A DNA stretch of 64,000 nt from Tragulus kanchil. Taxonomy: Eukaryota > Chordata > Mammalia > Artiodactyla > Tragulidae. The position numbers and the translations under genes are program-made. The stretch lies in NCBI GenBank assembly GCA_022376925.1, contig JAIOJX010000026.1, positions 255,127,330 to 255,191,329 on the forward strand, in the 5' to 3' direction. The notes under the pieces were generated by a model. It was not told the DNA's origin. It worked only from the letters and a program-made list of their open reading frames with translations, and made no database searches. The first letter of the stretch is position 1; the number at the start of each line of letters is the position of its first letter. This document shows, in pieces, positions 45,831-58,154 of this stretch.

Positions 45831-46848
45831 GCAACTAGAATAATTTTCCATTGGGTCAGAAATAGTCTGAATAGGTTTATTTCTATAGATACAGTTTTTG
45901 CTGAAAGGGAGAATATTATGCTGTTTTATTCAATTGTAATTTTAAAATAAAAAGTTATGCATTAAAGCAAAGCATTAATCTCACAAGTACTGTTTGTGAT
46001 TTTAATTTACTTGGATGTGAATAGCAAAAGTTTCATTTTTAGGCCTTTGTATTAATGTGAAGTTTGTTTTGGAATGGCACAGTGTAAATCAATCTCCTGA
46101 TCTTACAAATGTGCCAGGAGGCTTCAAAGTAGAGTTAGGGCAGTGATATCTTCAGGTATGAGAACTACTCACTTGTTAACTCAACTGCTCCTCAGTTATT
46201 TTCCTCATCATTTTCATTGTCTTATTTGTTGAATATTGCATTGTCATTATTGTTAATTTTTTTTTTGAGGACAAGCATCCCTGCCTTGTGATGACCCTTG
46301 CCTCAGGCCTCAAAAGTATCATTGTGACTCCTGAGGAAGCATCTGGTACCCTCTTATTCTCTGTAAAGTGGAAAGGAAATATTATTAAGAGAAGAACCTT
46401 CTACCAATTTAAATAAATGAATCATTAAAGCTAAACAGTAGGCTACTAGATTATCCTGTGGGAGGACTCTGACTGAGACTGTGGCCAGCAGTGCCACCAG
46501 AGAGATGCTAAAGGACGTAGGCCTTTTCAGAACCCATTCTTGGTCAGGCTCTCCTGGGACTAACACTGTTTATGTGTCCTAGTAGCTCTTAAACAGGAGT
46601 CAAGATTATACATGAAGCCTGGAATTATCACTAACTTTCATATAATACGTGGGTGGTATTTGGGTGTCAGTGAAGAAATATTTTAATTTATGTATAGCCC
46701 TACTGGGTATAATAGTGTATTACAGTTTTGCAGGGGAACTGAAGAAAACATCAACACAGATTTATACAAATAAAAACAATTTAAAGGATATATTGAATTT
46801 AAAGATTCTTCTGAAGTGTTGGGAAATAGTTTGAGGTAGTGGAAAAAA
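45831..46848. other. unrecognised single-copy-like sequence
   Basis: No duplication, gene or clear repeat. Frames of 60-70 codons have no motif. Confidence 0.5.
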
Positions 46849-46863
46849 GGTTTCTAGAGTTTT

Positions 46864-47190
46864 TTTTTTTAAAGATTTATTTATTTATTTATTTTGGGTG
46901 GGGGTCGGGTTGGGGAGGGAGGGGGCGGGCGGGCCAATTCTATTGGTCTTTCATTTCTCTATTTTCATCCATCTTTGTTCTTTGGCTCCTGTGGGCCTTC
47001 CATTGTGGTGATGTCTGTCGTTGCAGAGCGCCGGCTCTGGGTGCATGCACTCCAGAGCTCCGGCTCGGTAATTGGACACATCGGTCCGGCCGCTTTGCGG
47101 CACGTGGGATCTTCCCAGGTCAGGGATCGAACCGGCGCCCCTTGCACTGCAAGGCAGTGTCCTTACCCACTGGACCACCAGGAGAAGCCC
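46864..47190 (-). mobile_element. CHR-2-like SINE, subfamily A, with 15-bp TSD
   Basis: The best-preserved full-length copy: T-run and (ttta)n, G-rich plus-strand run 46895-46934, body with ccaatagaattggcc, and head. The perfect 15-base duplication ggtttctagagtttt lies at 46849-46863 and 47191-47205. On the minus strand the B box reads ggttcgatccc. Frames of 122, 101, 75 and 60 codons overlap it on both strands, as expected for low-stop GC-rich repeat DNA. Confidence 0.95.
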
Positions 47191-47205
47191 GGTTTCTAGA
47201 GTTTT

Positions 47206-47484
47206 AAACTACAAATCAGTAATAGTTGAAGTATATATTTAGGTAATAAGTGAATCAATGAAAAATCTGGAAGAGTTGGCCTTTTTTTTTAAATTTGATA
47301 ATGTATTTACTCTGATTACTTTTTAAAATTTGTTTTTATTTTCCTTTTATCCTTTGAAAGTATCACAGTCCATAATCAGACTTTCTCCTGGTCGCAAGCC
47401 TGTACTGCGAACTTTTCTCTGATTTATGTGCCTTCAGACATCCTCCCACAACTGTGAATTCAATTGAATTATTATAACAGCCAC
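47206..47484. other. unrecognised sequence
   Basis: Nothing recognised between the SINE and the MIR. Confidence 0.5.
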
Positions 47485-47657
47485 CATTTGTTGAGGAATT
47501 ACCATTTACTTACCGCTGTTTTCAGTACTTAAATGTGGTAGCTGATTTAATCCTCTGAAAAACTTTGGGTTGGTTCTTTTATTACCTTAACTTTATAGGT
47601 GGGGAAATTGAGACTTTAGGGAATTTCAGAAATTTGTCCGAGGCTACACAGATATTA
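47485..47657 (-). mobile_element. MIR SINE cut by Bov-tA
   Basis: Antisense MIR (taatcctctgaaaaactttg, ataggtggggaaattgagac, ccgaggctacacagatatta). The Bov-tA starts immediately after. Confidence 0.8.
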
Positions 47658-47871
47658 GGGTTTCCCAGGTGGCTCAGTGCAGAAAGAATCTGCTTCCAAT
47701 TCAGGAAATGCAGTTTTGATCCCTGGATTGGGAAGATCCTCTGAAGTAATTCATGACAATACACTCCAGGGTTCTTTCCTAGAGAATCCCATGGACAGAG
47801 GAGCCTGGCAAACTACAGTCCATAGCGTCACAAAGACTTGGAAAGGACTGAAGCGACTGAGCACACGTGCA
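47658..47871 (+). mobile_element. Bov-tA SINE inside MIR
   Basis: Head gggtttcccaggtggctcag, body ggaagatcctctgaagtaat, end ggaaaggactgaagcgactg. Near-repeats cacagatatta (about 47647) and cacaaatatta (about 47872) are the likely target-site duplication with one change. Confidence 0.9.
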
Positions 47872-48049
47872 CACAAATATTAAATGACACTGCTGAGTAC
47901 AACACTACTGTTCTTAATCACTATTATTATTTTCAAAATAGAATTCTTTAGATGCTGCATCAGTCTGCTTCTTTTCCTGTTTTCCATACACTGTTGAATA
48001 TCCAACCATCAAGCCAAAATCCTACACGTATTTATCTTCTTCATTTTCT

Positions 48050-48740
48050 GCACCAGAATAATCACAAGGTCAATGTATTTTTCCTTTTGTATATTTCTTA
48101 GATATATAAAGAGGTATATAATCTTTTATCTGTTTACTTTTATCCATTATTATTGCAGATATAATTCTGATTCTTATTATCTCTTATCACCTGGGATAAC
48201 TAGTCTCTCTGTCACCAATCTTGCCCCAGAATTTTCCATGGTATAGATTTTTTTAACTGCTTATATTGTCCTATCACTTTTCTGCTTAAGATCCTTAATG
48301 ACCTTCCTATCATCTGCAGGATAAAGTCCAGTCTTTTGAGAATGGCAAAGAAGGTCTTTTATAATCTAGGGTGTGTCTTCACTTTCTTCCTTCTTCCTAA
48401 CAATTTCCTTTCATACAACCCATGTTTCAGCCATGTTGAACTTCTCTGAGTTCTGGAACATGTGGAACATATGGTATTGTCTAGAATGTTTTTATTCTCT
48501 TCTCCTTAGAACCCATTCCATAGTAAGTGGTCATATGGAATGATAAGTGAGTGTTTGTCTTTCCCACTTCCAAGTACACTGTTAGCTCTCTGAGAGTTTG
48601 CTTTGTGCTTTACTTTCTAATTATAATCTTTATATTTTTATACAGTTGTATTTATTTAGCACATATTGTAATTTATACTTTGTTATAGCCCATAATGTAC
48701 CTATTGATTTGTAAATCATGAATCGATGAATAAATGTGTG
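48050..48740 (+). mobile_element. L2 3' portion
   Basis: Sense L2 with the familiar order: gatccttaatgaccttccta and tgcaggataaagtccagtct, then cagccatgttgaacttctct, ending in the 3' region near ttagctctctgagagtttgc. Highly diverged. Confidence 0.6.
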
Positions 48741-48909
48741 GACAAATACACAGATGGACCTCAGTAGGTTTATATTTGATTCTGTCAGTTTGGAAATATT
48801 CTTCAAAGACTGCGTAGTTGAGGAAAGTTGGAGAGACAGCTAATCTGACAACTGGTGAACAGTGAGGTACAGAATTGGACGAGTTTCCCTTTTGAAGAGT
48901 TTTATTTTT

Positions 48910-49035
48910 TAGAGGAGAAAATGGAAACCCAGTCCAGTATTCTTGACTGAAAATTCCCTTGGATGGGGAAGACTGGTGGACTGCAGTTCATGGGATAGCA
49001 AAGAGCTGGATACAACTGAGCAACTGAGCACAGTC
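48910..49035 (+). mobile_element. Bov-A monomer
   Basis: Only the Bov-A body is present (gaaaatggaaacccagtcca, gattcttgac-like word, tggactgcagttcatggga, gatacaactgagcaactgag). No tRNA head. Confidence 0.82.
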
Positions 49036-49149
49036 TCTTAGCGAATAAAGAAAATAAAGTACTAGGGTGAGTAATCTGTCCATGGGTCCAGAACTACGTA
49101 GAGACAGAGAGTTCTAATTCCATGTCTTTCCCATTGTAAGATGCAGTAA

Positions 49150-49345
49150 AATATGGAGTTCAGGAAGCACAGGGGAGCCAACTTTCCTGGACTTAAATCC
49201 CAGTCTTTCCATTTACTGATATCTGGGAGAAGTCAGTATTCTTATCTGTAGAATGGAGAAGGTATCCACATCACAGGGCTAATGTGAAGTTTAAATAAGT
49301 TAATATGGTAAAGCTCTCAGAAATTATGACATAAAAGTGCAAAAA
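49150..49345 (+). mobile_element. MIR SINE
   Basis: Sense MIR: gacttaaatcccagtctttc, catttactgatatctggga, cttatctgtagaatggagaa and aatgtgaagtttaaataag. Confidence 0.8.
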
Positions 49346-50059
49346 TAATGCTTTCTCTGCCACTCTGTTCCCACTGAGTCTATATTATAGGATCTGCCAC
49401 ACTGTACTGCAGTTCTTCTCATGTTATACCCTCTCTTGACTATGAGATTTTTAAGGATAGAGATCTTGCTCGACTCGAGGATCTAGCATAGTGTGTAACA
49501 CACAAGAGGCATTTGATATATATATTTAAAAACCTAATGAACTTTTTATTCTTAGAAAATAAAAATTGGATAAATATTTCATAATCTTTAACACTAAAAA
49601 AGAACTTATTGGAAATTTGTGAGTTATCAGATTTATAAAAGAGAACATGGAAAAAGCATTCTACGTGTTACTGGCCAAAGAAAGACTTAAACCACTTGGC
49701 TCAGGGCATTGCCACTGCAGGAATTCTCACTCTGACACAGTAGTTATCATCCCTGTTATTTTGTTGAGACAAAGGATCACATGCTCCCTAGTCATTCTTT
49801 TATGAATGAACTTAAAGAAGCCTAAATATGAAGCAGAGTTTATGTGCATTGTTGGTGACACGGAAACTTCATTTTGGGCTTGGTCAGAATTATTCTTAAA
49901 ATTTTCTGTCTGTAGTATCAACTTTGAATTTGGATCTGGTGCTTTTTTTTTTTTTTTTTGCGGTAATTAGAACTGGGACAAACAATTTCTCTAGCAACCT
50001 GGACAAATTATAGGTAAGTTATAGCATGATACAAAAAGAAAATGCTTCATAGACAAATG
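49346..50059. other. unrecognised sequence, possible L2 remnant
   Basis: 49440-49530 loosely resembles an L2 3' end. The rest is unassigned. A 64-codon minus-strand frame at 49921 has no motif. The part from 49616 is repeated. Confidence 0.4.
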
Positions 50060-50265
50060 GCCTGGGTTAGAATTCTGACTTGGCTGCTCAGTAGTTGTGT
50101 GAATTTCAGTGATGTTTAGTTTCCTTAGCATCAGCATTCTCATGTATAAGTAGTGGTTAAATTCACATATCTCAGAGTTGATATGAGGAGTAAATTAAAA
50201 TAATTATACAAAATACTTGACAGTATCTGGCATAGTAAATAAATAAATGATAGGTGTTGTTTCTG
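50060..50265 (+). mobile_element. MIR SINE
   Basis: Sense MIR: cctgggttagaattctgact, gctcagtagttgtgtgaatt, cagagttgatatgaggagta and cagtatctggcatagtaaat. Repeated at 51167-51373. Confidence 0.8.
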
Positions 50266-51166
50266 AACTGTGGATATCATGTTAATTCATTTAAGATTGA
50301 TCATAATACAGTGCTATTGTTTGCTTCATAATTATAGATATTTAGCTATTAATTATTATTAAATTAAATATAAAATATAATATAAATATTATTATTAAAT
50401 ATAAATACTATTAGATATAAATAACAAAAACATTAAGGTGTTTTCCTTTTAAGAAAAATAAGGACTGTCATTAGAGTAACATAAAGTAGGGGGATCAGTT
50501 TTGAAATAAGTGATGCATAGATGTATCATAGTCTGTTGTTAAAATACAAATTGCCTGTCGTCAACCCAACTTACTGTCTTTGGAGATGGGACCTAGGAAT
50601 CACCTATTTTCAGCAGCACCTGCAGTTATTCAAATGTAAATTGCCCTTGGATAATCTTTAAGAAATACCTATAAGGTATGATATTTCTTTTTTTAAAAAA
50701 ATGTTGGCCTCTTTTATTCATTTTTGTGAGTTATCAGATTTATAAAAGAGAACATGGAAAAAGCATTCTACGTGTTACTGGCCAAAGAAAGACTTAAACC
50801 ACTTGGCTCAGGGCATTGCCACTGCAGGAATTCTCACTCTGACACAGTAGTTATCATCCCTGTTATTTTGTTGAGACAAAGGATCACATGCTCCCTAGTC
50901 ATTCTTTTATGAATGAACTTAAAGAAGCCTAAATATGAAGCAGAGTTTATGTGCATTGTTGGTGACACGGAAACTTCATTTTGGGCTTGGTCAGAATTAT
51001 TCTTAAAATTTTCTGTCTGTAGTATCAACTTTGAATTTGGATCTGGTGCTTTTTTTTTTTTTTTTTGCGGTAATTAGAACTGGGACAAACAATTTCTCTA
51101 GCAACCTGGACAAATTATAGGTAAGTTATAGCATGATACAAAAAGAAAATGCTTCATAGACAAATG

Positions 51167-51373
51167 GCCTGGGTTAGAATTCTGACTTGGCTGCTCAGTA
51201 GTTGTGTGAATTTCAGTGATGTTTAGTTTCCCTTAGCATCAGCATTCTCATGTATAAGTAGTGGTTAAATTCACATATCTCAGAGTTGATATGAGGAGTA
51301 AATTAAAATAATTATACAAAATACTTGACAGTATCTGGCATAGTAAATAAATAAATGATAGGTGTTGTTTCTG
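51167..51373 (+). mobile_element. MIR SINE, duplicate copy
   Basis: Copy of 50060-50265 through duplication 16. Confidence 0.8.
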
Positions 51374-51813
51374 AACTGTGGATATCATGTTAATTCATTT
51401 AAGATTGATCATAATACAGTGCTATTGTTTGCTTCATAATTATAGATATTTAGCTATTAATTATTATTAAATTAAATATAAAATATAATATAAATATTAT
51501 TATTAAATATAAATACTATTAGATATAAATAACAAAAACATTAAGGTGTTTTCCTTTTAAGAAAAATAAGGACTGTCATTAGAGTAACATAAAGTAGGGG
51601 GATCAGTTTTGAAATAAGTGATGCATAGATGTATCATAGTCTGTTGTTAAAATACAAATTGCCTGTCGTCAACCCAACTTACTGTCTTTGGAGATGGGAC
51701 CTAGGAATCACCTATTTTCAGCAGCACCTGCAGTTATTCAAATGTAAATTGCCCTTGGATAATCTTTAAGAAATACCTATAAGGTATGATATTTCTTTTT
51801 TTAAAAAAATGTT

Positions 51814-52072
51814 GGCCTCTTTTATTCATTTTTTGTTCATTTATTTTCATCCATCTTTTTATTCTTTGGCCTGTGTGGGCCTCTCACTGTGGTGGCCCCT
51901 CCTGCTGCAGAGCTCTGGCTCTGGGCGCATGCACTCCAGAGCACTGTCTCCTGATTGGACACACTGGTCCAGCCGCTTCGAGGCACGTGGAATCTCCCCC
52001 GGCCAGGAATCGAACTGGTGCCCCCTGGTTTGTAAGGCGGACTCTTTACCCACTGGACCACCAGGGAAGCCC
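51814..52072 (-). mobile_element. CHR-2-like SINE, subfamily B
   Basis: Complete body and head without C-rich segment. Subfamily B words (actctttaccc, ggacacact). More diverged (gtaaggcgg preceded by ccccctggttt). Only atgtt is shared by both flanks (51809-51813, 52073-52077), so the duplication is short or eroded. Confidence 0.86.
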
Positions 52073-52077
52073 ATGTT

Positions 52078-52559
52078 CTTTCTTGAGAATTGTTAATTGG
52101 TCTAAATATTTCATTCTTATATCAAGTTACTTATACTGAGTTTACTTAAGCTCTAACATTGGTCATATAGCAAATGGAAGACATCTTGATCTGTGAGTAT
52201 GTAAAGTGATAGCATCTGTATTTTCTGGAGTTTCAAGGTCATATGAATTGTATTAATTCTTCTATTAACTCTATTATCAATATTATTTGAAAAATACACA
52301 TTTCTGATTATAATATCCATTAAAAATAATATTCATAATAAATCGAGTATATAGTTTCTTTGGCTTTGTTAAAGTATTTAATCTTGATTTAGAGAGCATC
52401 AACTTTAAACACCAAAACAAAACAAAAAAACGAAATTACCTGGAAACAAACTCCTGCCTACCCTTTCTCCTGAATCCTACATTGAGCATAGTTACTATTT
52501 ATACTTGTATGCAATATGAACCTAATAATGCTTCCTATGTTTTGTATATGCCTCTCTGC
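52078..52559. other. unrecognised AT-rich sequence
   Basis: No gene or repeat recognised. Confidence 0.5.
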
Positions 52560-52832
52560 TAGTAATGTTATCCTTATTTTTTAATATGGAAAACTCTTTC
52601 ATATTCTTCTCCTTTGAGAAGTCTGTCATTTCCCCTGCTTCTGCTCGTCTGGATTAGGCCCCTATTCTATTTCTTTCTTATGCCTGTCACAGTATCATTG
52701 GAAATGTCTGAGTGTTTATTTTCCTTCCAGACTGTGAGCTCCTTGTGTCAGGCAGTCTGAATTTTCAGTTGCTAGCACAATACTGGCCCATAGGAGGTAC
52801 TTAGTAAATGTCTATTAAATGAATAGATCAAT
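52560..52832 (+). mobile_element. L2 3' end
   Basis: Sense L2: ccttccagactgtgagctcc, ttgtgtcaggcagtctgaat, ggcccataggaggtacttag and aatgtctattaaatgaatag, the standard L2 terminal order. Confidence 0.75.
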
Positions 52833-53509
52833 TTTTAATGTATTTTTCTGTATTTATGAGATCATTGTGTTCCTGAGAAGTGGCATTAACTTCAAACATT
52901 TAAATCAAAGTTAATTTTATTATCACAAATAAAAGAATTTTCAGTTCTTCAATTTTGCCTTGTTTTATTAATATTGAAGTAAGGTAGTCTTTTTAATCTT
53001 AACTGTTTTCCCTTCCTGCATTTACTTAACTGCCTTACATTTCTTTATTTGAACATTAGCATTTAGTGTCTTAGAAATGAATGATGCAACAGAAAAGTTA
53101 ATTTTGACAAGCCTAAACCCCCGTGGACACAGTTCCCAATAACAGCATTGTAAGAAAAGATGAAGAGCTAGGTTGTCCATAGCAGGAGAGTCTCTGGAGG
53201 GAATGAGTTGAAAAGGAGCAAGAGCTTTATTTGCCAGTATGTACCCTTGAGAGAGAGAGTCATGTATTCTTTCTTCAATAGTTGAGCCTTTGTTTGGGGT
53301 TGGAAGATAAAGAGAAAATAAAAGGTAATTCAGATAGATTTGTAGTACTTGAAAGTAAAGTGTTCCAGTCCTAAGCAGAGACTTTAAAACTTCTCTCCTT
53401 CCAGAGGCAGCATGGGAGAATAGGATAGATATATTTTTATAGTAATAAATGATCACATTTAAAGGTTATTTGGAGATTATATTTTTCAATCAGGACTTTT
53501 TTTTAGTAT
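52833..53509. other. unrecognised; longest frame outside known repeats
   Basis: A 144-codon minus-strand frame at 53456-53022 lies here. It has no signal peptide, domain or conserved motif that I can see, and no nearby promoter-like element. I treat it as a chance frame. Confidence 0.4.
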
Positions 53510-54051
53510 TTATAATAGATAATTCTATTGTTTTAAAAGTGATGGAAAAAAAATAAGCAAAGCTAGGGGAATCACATTCTCTGACTTCAGACTGTAGCAT
53601 AAATCTACAGTTATCAAAACAGTATGATACTAGTACAGAAGCATATCTCAACAGAACAGGATAGAGAGGAAGCAAGACTAGGCAGGAGATGCTATGAATC
53701 CTGACCTTGTGGAGGGGCCTGGCAGATGCCTCCTTAGCCAGAGTTCAGAGAAAAGGAAAATGTTGTATACTGTTGATGGGGAATGTAAATTGGTGCAACC
53801 AGTGTAGAAAATGGTATGGAACATTTTTTACATTGGTTGTACCAATTTACATTTACATTTAGTTTCTCAAAAAACTAAAAAGAAAACTACCATATGATGT
53901 GTCAACTCTACTGCTGGTTCTGTATTCAGAAAATACCAAAACACTGATTTGGAAAGAAACATGCATCCCAGTGCTCATAGCAGCCATATTTACAATAACC
54001 AAGATATAGAAGCAGCCTAAGTGTCCATCAACAGATGAATGAATAAATAAG

Positions 54052-54091
<40 letters not shown>

Positions 54092-54480
54092 ACACATAGG
54101 AGAAATACTCAGTCATAAAAAAGAAGGAAATTTTGCCATTTACATCAACCATAGATGGACTTGGAGGGCATTATGCCAAGTGAAACAAGGTAGAGAAAGG
54201 CAAATATTATATGATATCACTTATATGTGGAATCTAAAAAATACAACAACTAATGAATATGACAAAAAAATAATGGAGGAAACTTACAGATATAAGAACA
54301 AACTAGTGGTTACTGGCGTGAGGTCAATATGAGGTCAGGGAGTGGAGGTGCAAACTATAGCATAGAAGATATGTTCAGGGATGTATTGTACAGCACAGGG
54401 AATATAGCCAATATTTTATAATAACTATAAATAAGATAAGCTTTCAAAATTGTATATAATTTTAAAATTAAAAAAAAAAA
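53510..54480 (+). mobile_element. L1 3' end, plus strand
   Basis: Sense ORF2 end and 3'UTR: gactgtagcataaatctaca, catttacaataaccaagata, ccatcaacagatgaatgaat, ggcattatgccaagtgaaac, cagggaatatagccaatatt, ending in an A-run near 54470. An AC repeat expanded inside it. The part from 53861 is repeated from 54987. Confidence 0.88.
54055..54098 (+). repeat. (AC)n microsatellite
   Basis: AC run with one AT interruption, inside L1. Repeated at 55180-55220 with one unit fewer. Confidence 0.95.
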
Positions 54481-54699
54481 AGAAATTTGCCTATTAGGGA
54501 AAACAAAGTAGTTCCCATCCCATCCCCTAATGTTTAAAAGGAATTTATACATAAAACATGCAGAAATCTTAACAGTGATTTTCTCTGGATGGTGGGATTA
54601 TGAATGTTTGTCATTTTACCTTTACACTACTCTGAATTTTGAACGAAATTCCAGTATAGAATGGCTTGTGATTTCACCTTGGTTTGCTTGGTTAAACAT

Positions 54700-54925
54700 T
54701 ACTCATCCTTTAGCTTATGTCTTATTTCCCCCCTTAATTCTTAGTTCAGCAGTGTATCCCTACTTGATACTACTTTGATATTCTGGGCATCTCATTCTTT
54801 TATTACCATAGTCATCTGTTTCCTTTTCTAGAGAGGCAAAGATCATATCTTATTTATCTTTTTACCCGCATATATTACAAAATAGATGTTTAATAATTCT
54901 TTTTGTTGAATTGACTAGTATAAAT
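54700..54925 (+). mobile_element. L2-like 3' end (weak)
   Basis: Words gaggcaaagatcatatctta, tttatctttttacccgcata and gatgtttaataattctttt follow the L2 terminal pattern. Repeated at 55824-56048. Confidence 0.5.
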
Positions 54926-54986
54926 TGCAATTCCAAAACAAAAATTGAAAAATTTATGGATATAGCTATTTGAACTCAAATTAAAA

Positions 54987-55177
54987 AGTTTCTCAAAAAA
55001 CTAAAAAGAAAACTACCATATGATGTGTCAACTCTACTGCTGGTTCTGTATTCAGAAAATACCAAAACACTGATTTGGAAAGAAACATGCATCCCAGTGC
55101 TCATAGCAGCCATATTTACAATAACCAAGATATAGAAGCAGCCTAAGTGTCCATCAACAGATGAATGAATAAATAAG

Positions 55178-55215
<38 letters not shown>

Positions 55216-55604
55216 ACACATAGGAGAAATACTCAGTCATAAAAAAGAAGGAAATTTTGCCATTTACATCAACCATAGATGGACTTGGAGGGCATTATGC
55301 CAAGTGAAACAAGGTAGAGAAAGGCAAATATTATATGATATCACTTATATGTGGAATCTAAAAAATACAACAACTAATGAATATGACAAAAAAATAATGG
55401 AGGAAACTTACAGATATAAGAACAAACTAGTGGTTACTGGCGTGAGGTCAATATGAGGTCAGGGAGTGGAGGTGCAAACTATAGCATAGAAGATATGTTC
55501 AGGGATGTATTGTACAGCACAGGGAATATAGCCAATATTTTATAATAACTATAAATAAGATAAGCTTTCAAAATTGTATATAATTTTAAAATTAAAAAAA
55601 AAAA
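54987..55604 (+). mobile_element. L1 3' end, duplicate copy
   Basis: Copy of 53861-54480 through duplication 17. Confidence 0.88.
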
Positions 55605-56090
55605 AGAAATTTGCCTATTAGGGAAAACAAAGTAGTTCCCATCCCATCCCCTAATGTTTAAAAGGAATTTATACATAAAACATGCAGAAATCTTAACAGT
55701 GATTTTCTCTGGATGGTGGGATTATGAATGTTTGTCATTTTACCTTTACACTACTCTGAATTTTGAACGAAATTCCAGTATAGAATGGCTTGTGATTTCA
55801 CCTTGGTTTGCTTGGTTAAACATTACTCATCCTTTAGCTTATGTCTTATTTCCCCCCTTAATTCTTAGTTCAGCAGTGTATCCCTACTTGATACTACTTT
55901 GATATTCTGGGCATCTCATTCTTTTATTACCATAGTCATCTGTTTCCTTTTCTAGAGAGGCAAAGATCATATCTTATTTATCTTTTTACCCGCATATATT
56001 ACAAAATAGATGTTTAATAATTCTTTTTGTTGAATTGACTAGTATAAATTCAATTCAGCAAAAATTATTTTATGGATAGCCCAAATTATA

Positions 56091-58154
56091 GTTTCAGGTA
56101 AGATTTTCTCTCCATTAGAAAAAACTGTTTATAAGTAAGTAATATGGAAAAGACATATGAATTGTAGAACTCTGAAAATTCTTGTACAATGAGAACACAA
56201 ATTCAGGTTCTTCTTAGTTAATGTAAGATCATATATATAATGTATCTGAACATTGTATATAAAACAGTATCTTCATTAGTAGTTTGGTTGCTTGTGATGA
56301 AAATGAGAAATTGCTGTGAGAAAGGGTTTTGGTAACTTTTCAGCCCTTTTGCCTGTATGGCATTTGTCATTATTTTTGACAGTGTAAACTCAGTAATAAA
56401 CACTGAGATATTTTTCTTGTTTGTCATAATTTGTGAATGTATAGTAAAATTCACACATAAGCATTGTGAATAATGATTACTTTAGTGTAATTCTTCATAA
56501 GTCGGTATAGCAAAAGGACAAGTTAAGGATTATTTAGCTACAAGATTATTTCTGTAATAAGTGTGATAGTGATTATTTTTTTCAAGTTAGGAATAGAAAT
56601 GATGCATTCAGGACCGTTTAACAAAGACAGTGATAATTAGGCCTAAAGGCTGATAATTGGAGAGGTAATAAGTTGAGGCATGCATCCACTTATTTATATA
56701 ACAAGTAAAGGAAAATTAGATTTTTTTCCACAAAAAGAGGTTCCCCAAAGATTTTAAATCTCTACAGTAGGGGTGAGAAAAATGCTATTAAAAGTTAATC
56801 ATTTTGTCTTCTGGTCTACTTCTGTTTTCTGCACATATTTTTATTTAAACACTTGTCAAACAATTTTTTTAAAAATTTTTTTCTAAAGTATGACCTCTGG
56901 TACAGAGTTCTTATGTGTTCCTGTATTATTGCTAGCATATGATAGGTGCACAAATGCTTATTGAATTGATTTAAATCGAATTTAGATGTTACCTTCTAGT
57001 ACTCAAAAATCTAGTAGGCCTTGTATAAGTTTCCCTGTATGGCTAAATTAGGACAAAGAATCAAAATGAAGTCTTTGTCCCAATCTTTAGGACTGGAAAA
57101 ACCTGTCATGAACTAAGAGAAATGAGACTTGGAGGATTTCTTAAATCTGAACATTTGCCCAACATTGGAATGGGCTTCCTAAATACTTAATTCATATGTT
57201 CCTTTTCTAATAAATGATGGCTAGAATCATGACTATTGGGTTAGTGGCCAAGGATATCTGTAAAAAGGAGTAATATCGACACCTTTAAACTCTAATATTA
57301 GAGTATTTGGGAGTGGGAATTCATATCCTTTGCCTCATTGGTCAGATGCCATTATTTTTAAACTGTCAAAGAAAGAGCATTTTTGTTATTTCTTGACTTT
57401 GTCAAATTCAACTAAATAGTTTTGGATTGATAGATTGGCCAGATCTACAGAATATGCTTTAGTTGTTCAGAACGTTTGCACAATTTCCAAAAGATAGAAG
57501 TACAAAGGGATAAAAATAAGTAAAAGATATAAACAGTGCTATGTTATTTTTACCCATGTGAAAAACAGTTTTTGAAATATTAATATTAAGCTAGTAATGT
57601 TATCACAAATATAATATTAACTTTCAGGATATATTTCTGATCTTAGTGCCTACCTAAAGTTCAGAACTGAAAAGAGTTGAGGTCTAAACCAGAAACCATA
57701 TTTACCAGAACTGAAAAAGTATTTTCTTCAGACTAGTGTTGGCAGTAATCTTTAGAATCCAGTGTCTTCTTCAAATACAAATACTATTAGATTGCTTCTT
57801 TTCTAAGACAAACATTGCATTAATGTGCATGTCTTAACCCCCAGGGCTTAAAATAGCAAAAGGAAGTAGGAACTGAAAAGACATTGAATGCATGCTGACT
57901 TGTATACTTGGGGGATTAATAAAAATGGAGGTCAGCAAGAGTCCCAGGATGCAGGACAGTTCAAGGAAGGAAGCATACCATGGTGGTTGTAATCTTTTCC
58001 TATGGCCACAGCATGAGCAGCTGGAGAGAAAGGTGGCCCTTGTGTTTAGTGCTTTCTGTAATTCCTCTCTGACGGTATGGCTGGCTTGTGGCCAATCACT
58101 GCTTTTATCTCATTCATCAGAGAGGAAAATTCCACCTTAATAATGCTGGGTATG
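56091..58154. other. unrecognised single-copy-like sequence
   Basis: No gene, SINE or clear LINE. A weak L2/MIR-like end near 56900-56970. An 82-codon frame at 57892 (100 codons in the second copy, 59069) has no recognisable motif. The two versions differ by one T that shifts the frame, which argues against coding. Confidence 0.5.

Larger units (their letters stand above)
49616..51828 (+). repeat. tandem duplication 16, period 1107
   Basis: Copy 1 is 49616-50722 and copy 2 is 50723 to about 51828. Copy 1 ends in the tail of the CHR-2-like SINE that is complete only after copy 2. One extra C (gtttccctt at 51226). Confidence 0.95.
53861..56090 (+). repeat. tandem duplication 17, period 1124-1126
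   Basis: Copy 1 is 53861-54986 and copy 2 is 54987 to about 56090. They differ by one AC unit. From 54928 to 54986 copy 1 becomes a loose, indel-rich version of copy 2 (56051 on). Confidence 0.94.

Noticed and set aside
46839..47207. Frames of 60-122 codons on both strands, repeated in variants at 1689, 14127, 33145, 34262, 42709, 51786 and 61428
   Set aside because: All are translations of the GC-rich CHR-2-like SINE. The same peptides appear wherever the SINE lies, in any orientation.
53022..53456. A 144-codon minus-strand open frame
   Set aside because: No domain, signal or conserved motif, no splice or promoter context and ordinary AT-rich composition. A chance frame is the simplest reading.
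54055..54098. Length difference of the AC repeat between copies as evidence of two real alleles or loci
   Set aside because: One AC unit is within ordinary sequencing error for such runs and fits the artefact reading equally well.
57892..58140. An 82-codon frame, 100 codons in its second copy
   Set aside because: The copies differ by one T that shifts the frame, and no motif is visible.
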